A DNA stretch of 64,000 nt from Musa acuminata AAA Group (taxonomy: Eukaryota; Streptophyta; Magnoliopsida; Zingiberales; Musaceae), in NCBI RefSeq assembly GCF_036884655.1, contig NC_088354.1, forward strand, positions 19,032,001 through 19,096,000, in the 5' to 3' direction. The notes below the pieces were generated by a model, which had not been told where the DNA came from, did not search any database, and saw nothing but the letters and a program-made list of their open reading frames with translations. The position numbers were made by a program, and so were the translations under genes. Positions 58,548-64,000 of this stretch are shown piece after piece (the stretch's first letter is position 1; each line of letters opens with the position of its first letter).

Positions 58548-61500
58548 CTATCCAAGATCAGGGACAGTGAAGTACTCCTCCTCATCAGATATCTCAAGCC
58601 TAGGCTTCTTAAACAAAGTGCCACACTTGTTGCCTCTGTAGAATCCTGTATCACTAGCTTGTGGAACAGGGAATTTGTTGGCTCTGTAGAAGCCTGTGTT
58701 GCTTGCTTGTGTGGTGGGGAGCTCAGGGACTTGAGCTGCTGTTTGGGTCGCCTTGGGCAGTTGGTCATGGAAAAGACCAATGTCTGCAAACCAATCCAAC
58801 TCCTCATATCCTACAGGAGACCCCTGCAATGTATTGAATCCAAGTATGATTACCTTGTGTGAAGTAATCAGAAGTTCTACGAATCAATCAAGTGTCAGCA
58901 ACTCATACCTTGTAACCAGTTTCTTGGTCATAAAGTTGAAGGAACTCATCAGCAGCCCATGCCGAGTCCATGAATGATGAAATGGTTTGTGGTGTTTCAG
59001 GAACTTTTGCGGCTGGTGTGGCTGGCCCTTGGTTTGGTGGTTCGGTATTGTCATTGAAGTCCTTGTTGCACATCGCATTTGCAGCCACACGGATTCCAGT
59101 GGCCAGGTAACGCTGGTGGTTGCCGGTAAGGGTGCCAGCGACATGAATGGGTTCATCACAGTCCCGGCAAAATAGGGCTCGATCCTCGACACAGAATATG
59201 AAAGCTGCCTTCTCCTAGAAAATACATGGAGACAACAAAAAAATTGATATGAATCATCATCACATGCTCTAAATACTGTTGAAGTGTATCAATGTACATA
59301 TTTACTTGGATACTAGTAGTATCTTTCCAGAATTTGCTGCTACTCACTATTACTAGTTTGCAAACAGTGATATTCTTGTTTTATAAGCTGACCATCTGCT
59401 TAATTCTGCCTGTGCAGTGGCATTGGTCGATAAAGGTCAATATGGGGAGTCTAATAATAGCTTTTCCGAGGTCCTGAGATTTCCTATGATCCCTGGAATC
59501 CTGGTGTTTTTATCAACTGAGATGATCAAGCAGGTATGACTTGCTCAGATTTGTATTTCTTGAGTGAATGATGGGTCGATACCTCAGTTCATTTGCCAGA
59601 GCTGAAATGAAACACACAATGCTGATGACATCTGATCACCATTGGGTTAATCAGTCCATAACTGTGTGATTAAATTAGGTGCAGATAATTTGCTAAAAAA
59701 GAGACAAAAGATGGTTAGCAAAGGCCGACGACCGCTAAATTCTGTTAAATAGATGCAGTTCTGATGTTGCTCGTTTTTTTACAGACGTGCAGAGAAGGTT
59801 TTAGATAAGTAAAGACTAAGAACAAGAAAGATATGCGGATGAGTGTCATGGTCATAAATCAAACATGTTGAAGAACTCGAGAATCTTACTGAACTTTAAG
59901 ATCATTTTTAAGAGGAATTCTTTTTCCAGTCAATTCCTTTTCAGCCAAACCCTTTGCTTTCTGTTCATGCAGCATGACTGTATGTTTTGCATTCGGCACA
60001 CAACTTTATCTAGCACCAAATGTATTATTGTTGGCATTTCAAATTCTTTCAGGCAGAAGGATTGAAGTAGTCAAGTGACACAGAACCAAGAAATATGAAT
60101 CTAATCAGGTGCATAACAAGGATATCATGTGGTTGGAAGCTGGAAAGATGTTGGTTTGAAGTAATAATTTGAGAAATATTGTTTCAGAAGACCCTATGGC
60201 GAAAATTGCACGCCTTAAGCTAAAAATGTTCAAGCAAAGACATGCAATTCTTCGTATGACTTCAATCTGCTTAGATTTTTTCCTCTTTCATCTTCTTCAG
60301 CCTTCTTTTTCTTTCTTAACAAAACATGGCCTCTAGGGAGCTTTCTCCATTCTTGCTGCCAGCGCAAATCATTAATCATGATGTTCCAGATGCTATCGAT
60401 GAGAAAGAATCCTACAAACTTGTTGCAATATTGAATAAAATGGCAAGCATCTCATAGATCATTACCAACATACTTTTGGAATGTCATATTTTGCTGGAAA
60501 AATGTGTAAAATTTTCCATTGTGCATATCTCCAGAGAAAGCTAATCAAGTAGATGATTTGTTAGCTGATTATGCTAGGCAGGTAGGCCTTCCAATTGAGC
60601 TTGGATCCATTCTTGCAAGCAATGCTCTTAAAGATATGGTGATCATCTTGTTTCAAATTATATATAAAAAAAAAGTTCCCATATTCTAAAGGTAAAAACC
60701 TCTTTGGTTAAGACAATCATCAAGGTGTTCTTTTTCCCCTGAATTGAACACCTAGTTGAATGGATATAATTAATTCAAAAAACTGTGGTTTAATTAATCT
60801 AAGATCTTATGTTTCCTTGAATAAGAAGGATGAAAAAAAAATTAATTTGTAACCAAGCAAATAGACAGCAATATGATGCTTGTATCCTGATACTCCACAA
60901 GCACAGAGGAAGCTATCACTGATAACTAGCTTGTAGGTGGGTGCTTGACCTTTGTTTCAGTACCATTCCTACAAAATTTTCAGACTCCATTTCAAATGTG
61001 AATAAAAAAAAAGACTATGCTCTCAATAAGCAACATCATGTTATAGCCCCATAAATCCACTTGCATATTTTCCCCAAAGGAAGAGATAAGAACCACACTC
61101 AAACACTAAGAAGATATTCCTGATGACTCTGCCATTCTGAAAGCTTATCGAATCTAACTAGGAAAATGCTACACTTATCTTATGGATAACTTTATTGTGA
61201 GTATCCATTGAATCAAATGAATTAAAAGTCCTCCTTCATAATTACTTGATTGATTTTGAACCCTCCTAACCTTGAGTTATATATTTAGCTGTGGTATTAA
61301 CCATTGTGCTAATATCTTGATTACCATAGGAAGGCCCCTCTGTTTTGTGTCTAATATCTCTTTCTGTATGATTCAAATCCATTTACTAGAGTTCCAATTC
61401 TGACATCACAAGTTTACCGCAATGAAGAAATACCAGATTGATATCTGTTTCGAGGTAATGGTGCCCCAAAAATGAGAAGAATTGATCTACATGCTATTAT

Positions 61501-61868
61501 AGATGATTTGAAGGACTCAGAATAATGTTGAAACTACAGAATAAACTGTCAAGCTTTAGCATGTCAAGATTTGAACTCCCTTGTCTAAGTTGCTCACCTC
61601 ATGCTGCAAGAGAGATGACTGAGAGCATGAGAGGGGAGAAAGGCAAGGCAAAAGGGGAGGGGGGGTGTTCGGTTGAGTATAGTACTTGGCAGATGTCACA
61701 GCGAGGGAGCTTGTTGGAGAGGCAGTCGAGGCGAAGCCTCTGGTGCTTGCTCGCCAGCTTGTTCGCCAAGTGGATCTCGACGTCGCAGCTGGCGCAAAGG
61801 GCGGCCTCGTCGGCGCAGCATATCAGCGTCGCCGGCGCCTTCTCGCACACGTCGCACTGGATCTTCAT
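58548..61868 (-). CDS. BBX24-like: Double B-box zinc-finger protein, BBX24/25 (STO/STH) type
   Basis: Three exons on the minus strand: 61,868-61,686; 59,214-58,909; 58,823-58,548. All are GT/AG and phase 0, giving 254 residues. B-box 1 is MKIQCDVCEKAPATLICCADEAALCASCDVEIH with the expected Cys, Asp and His spacing. B-box 2 starts at CDICQ, at the exon 1-2 junction, and runs through FCVEDRALFCRDCDEPIH. There is no CCT domain. The C-terminus EEEYFTVPDLG contains a Val-Pro motif of the kind that binds the WD40 domain of COP1. Arabidopsis BBX24 and BBX25 act with COP1 and HY5 in light and UV-B signalling. Intron 1 is long (2,471 bp). BBX24 versus BBX25 cannot be decided here. Confidence 0.92.
59215..61685 (-). 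other. Large first intron of the BBX gene
   Basis: 2,471 bp separating the exons that encode the two B-boxes. I see no transposon ends or second gene inside; short plus-strand frames have no domains. Such a long first intron could hold regulatory sequence. Confidence 0.55.
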
Positions 61869-62036
61869 GCCTCCTCACTCTTTCCTCTTCCTTTCTTCCC
61901 TTCTCTCTCTACCAACCTCTCTGCTATGTCTTCTTCCTCCTCTTGCTCAGGCTTCAGGTCACCTCAGCAGGCACCATACTGCACAACCAGAGAAGAGTTA
62001 TCTCCCTCAGAGGCAGCAAAGACAGGGGAGCTGACG

Positions 62037-62070
<34 letters not shown>

Positions 62071-62400
62071 AACAAGAACTGATCTCAGGTGCAGGCTCCC
62101 GTAAAGCTAGCTCAGTGAGGACATACCGCTTATCAGGAGAGCATCAGAATGGAAGGAAGGATTCAAATGGAGAGAATAGAACCCATTATAATTCCGATGC
62201 ATTGTCGAAGATGACTGCTACTGTTTGGCCAGTGGGGGGCTACCAAGATGTGGCTGTGGGTGGCCTGTGGAACTCGTGGCCAGGAGTGGCTTCTCTCTTG
62301 CTTTGACTTCCAAGAAATCTCTATCTCCTAATGCTGTCCTTCCACACCTTGATTCAGGAAGCTGCTAAGGGCTGTGACAGTGCATTAAAAATTGGTATCT
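61869..62400 (-). promoter_or_regulatory. 5' UTR and promoter-proximal region of the BBX gene
   Basis: CT-rich on the coding strand near the ATG, with a (GA)n run (plus strand) at about 62,038-62,062. Long plus-strand frames here are antisense shadows of exon 1 and the leader. Confidence 0.45.
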
Positions 62401-62970
62401 ACTGATGCTGCTTTGCCACACTTTCTTTGGCAGTGTTTGGACTCCCGACAGCAAAGTATGACGGCAGATGGTGAACAGTACAACTTGCGTCGGAAGAAAT
62501 CATCCGCACAGCCACTCTCAGCAAAGATGCTTTTGGATAAACCATCTTGGAAGGAATTTTAGTAGTTGGGTGGTGAAAAGTTGCTTCTCATCTCTTCTTA
62601 ACTGACAAGATACTTGTAGTCGAATTCCTTCCCTTTTTTGTGTGTTCTGTTGGTGGTTGACCAAAATTAAGGATGAGAGGGTTAGAATTTGCATGATATT
62701 GGGAGGGCTCTCAAATCAAAAGCTAAAAGCTTGATTAATGGAGAGGTGAATGGAATCAAAGCAAGATATTATTTAAGCAGAATGTGCAAATCAAAGTGCT
62801 CTGAAATAGATAATTATATTCCCATGAGATTAACCGGAGGAAAGCATGGGCACTGTCAGCAGAAAACAAAATTGTGAGAATAATTATGGTATCTGCTTGG
62901 AGAGTCATTTACTTACTGTCTCTAAATTGGCAATATCCATAAGCTTATTAGATATGTGAAGTCTGAGAGG

Positions 62971-63293
62971 GACATGACATGACAACAAGTTTTTGTTAAT
63001 GTTAGGTTTTAAGATCATTTTTCTTATATTTATAAGGAAACTAAAAACTCGAGAATTTTCTTTTAAAAATGTGGACATGACAATAAGTTTTTGTTAATGT
63101 TAGGTTTAAGATCATCATATGTAATTTTACCTCTATAAGTAAAATCTTGATTGCAAACAAATAAATATATGGTTTTATCGGATCTCGCCCTCTGATGATT
63201 TTTCCTAATAGGCTGATGATATACATATTTTTTTTTTTTGGTATATTTATAAGGAAACTAAAAAACTACAGAATTTTCTTTCATTCAAAATGT
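62971..63293 (+). repeat. Partial tandem repeat of about 100 bp
   Basis: Segment 62,971-63,016 (AAGTTTTTGTTAATGTTAGG) recurs at 63,074-63,113. The following segment 63,027-63,075 (ATATTTATAAGGAAACTAAA) recurs at 63,242-63,293. AT-rich, noncoding. Confidence 0.65.
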
Positions 63294-63688
63294 CAAATTA
63301 TTTTAATAGCCTCTATTAAAAAAATTCTTGCATAAATGCTCTTGTGAACTAACAGAGTAAAAAGAATCATGACAATAAATCAAAATAACCACTACAATAA
63401 CCATCTCCATTAATACTCATAAATATATCAGATATCGACTTTCTGAAACATCAACTTCCACAAGAGATGTAAAGTGATGAATGAAGTGAATACTAATTAA
63501 AAGCACATCCATCACACATTGTGAGTGACATGTTTGATGTCAATAATTTTGCCCGATGGTTGGACTATGGCAATCGAACTGGAACTGGAATTTTTTTGCA
63601 GTAATATATAATGCTTATTAAACAAACTTTGCCTCAAGGAAAAAGCAACATGATGATGAGACCTGCTAAAAAATCTGCTCCCATTTTC
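63294..63688. other. AT-rich sequence without recognised feature
   Basis: Nothing supportable seen on either strand. Confidence 0.4.
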
Positions 63689-63930
63689 TCACTTGCTCAT
63701 TCTTCTTGTGATGCAGAGACTATGTTCATATTGCTGGTAATCACGGAATGGATAAGAGTTGGAATCTGGATTCGCCACAGCTCGATCGACAGATGTCAAC
63801 CGAGCAATGGGCGTGGCATGGTTAGGAACTGGAGGACTACTTTGTGCAATGCATTCAAGCACTTGAATTAATTCCTTCAGCAACTCGGGAAAGGTGTGCT
63901 TGTGGCTCTTGTTGCTTCTGCATTAAAGAG
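63689..63930 (-). CDS. Possible C-terminal coding exon of an unrecognised gene
   Basis: The minus-strand frame runs from about 63,910 to the stop at 63,689 and reads FPELLKELIQVLECIAQSS then PPVPNHATPIARLTSVDRAVANPDS. The composition (amphipathic helix, then Pro-rich, then polar tail) looks protein-like, and the GC content is higher than its surroundings. A possible acceptor lies near 63,910. I do not recognise the family. If real, the gene continues to the right of the window. Confidence 0.3.
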
Positions 63931-64000
63931 CATCGGTTGGCTTTGGCATGTGGTGTCTAATGCCGAGCGCACTGCAAGAAACCAAGTGGCCCTTGTTGGG

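Noticed and set aside
61673..62306. Plus-strand frames of 143-206 codons
   Set aside because: Antisense of BBX exon 1 and its leader; the minus-strand B-box is clear.

Overview
This is a plant nuclear window: spliced genes with GT/AG introns, chloroplast-targeted proteins, LTR retrotransposons, long AT dinucleotide arrays, and no prokaryotic gene order. Gene content fits an angiosperm. The retroelement families look like those of a monocot, and Musaceae (banana/Ensete) is my best guess. That is an inference from general familiarity with the element sequences, not something the window proves.

Positions 1 to about 26,790 are one nest of LTR retrotransposons, several insertions deep. The oldest layer is a Ty3-gypsy element of the Tat type on the minus strand (about 2,341-26,790). 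It lacks LTRs and is heavily decayed. Inserted into it are (a) the 3' end of a SIRE-like Ty1-copia element (1-2,340), (b) a pol-less LTR element (3,389-21,987) and (c) a solo copia LTR (22,351-23,969, perfect target duplication GTGAA). Element (b) was itself hit twice: a chromovirus-like gypsy element (3,419-9,246) sits in its 5' LTR, and a gag-only copia derivative (11,168-19,344) sits in its interior. The 3' LTR of that copia derivative was then invaded by a reversed solo LTR (16,607-18,184). Near-matching target duplications support most of these steps, and the Tat integrase reading frame closes up when the inserts are removed.

Positions 26,790 to 64,000 are gene-bearing. In order they hold: a WW-domain protein of the CFL1 type (minus), a Ycf20-like chloroplast protein (minus), NAD(P)H-hydrate dehydratase (plus, 11 coding exons, probably sharing a divergent promoter with Ycf20-like), a broken inositol/sugar transporter (minus), an AT-rich desert with minisatellite-like arrays (about 43.3-50.6 kb), a METTL18-type histidine protein methyltransferase (plus, 7 coding exons, with an RTE LINE fragment in its largest intron), GUN4 (minus, intronless) and a two-B-box BBX24/25-type protein (minus, 3 exons). 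The last 1.6 kb holds short repeats and one unrecognised ORF.

Three of the genes point to plastid or light functions (Ycf20-like, GUN4, BBX24-like). They are not an operon, and the linkage may be chance. I found no undescribed enzymatic system. The strongest unusual structures are the reconstructable insertion history, GC-rich palindromic modules just upstream of the TATA box in every SIRE-like LTR, premature stops in the chromovirus that are all transitions, and a 38-bp near-perfect hairpin at 35.65 kb.
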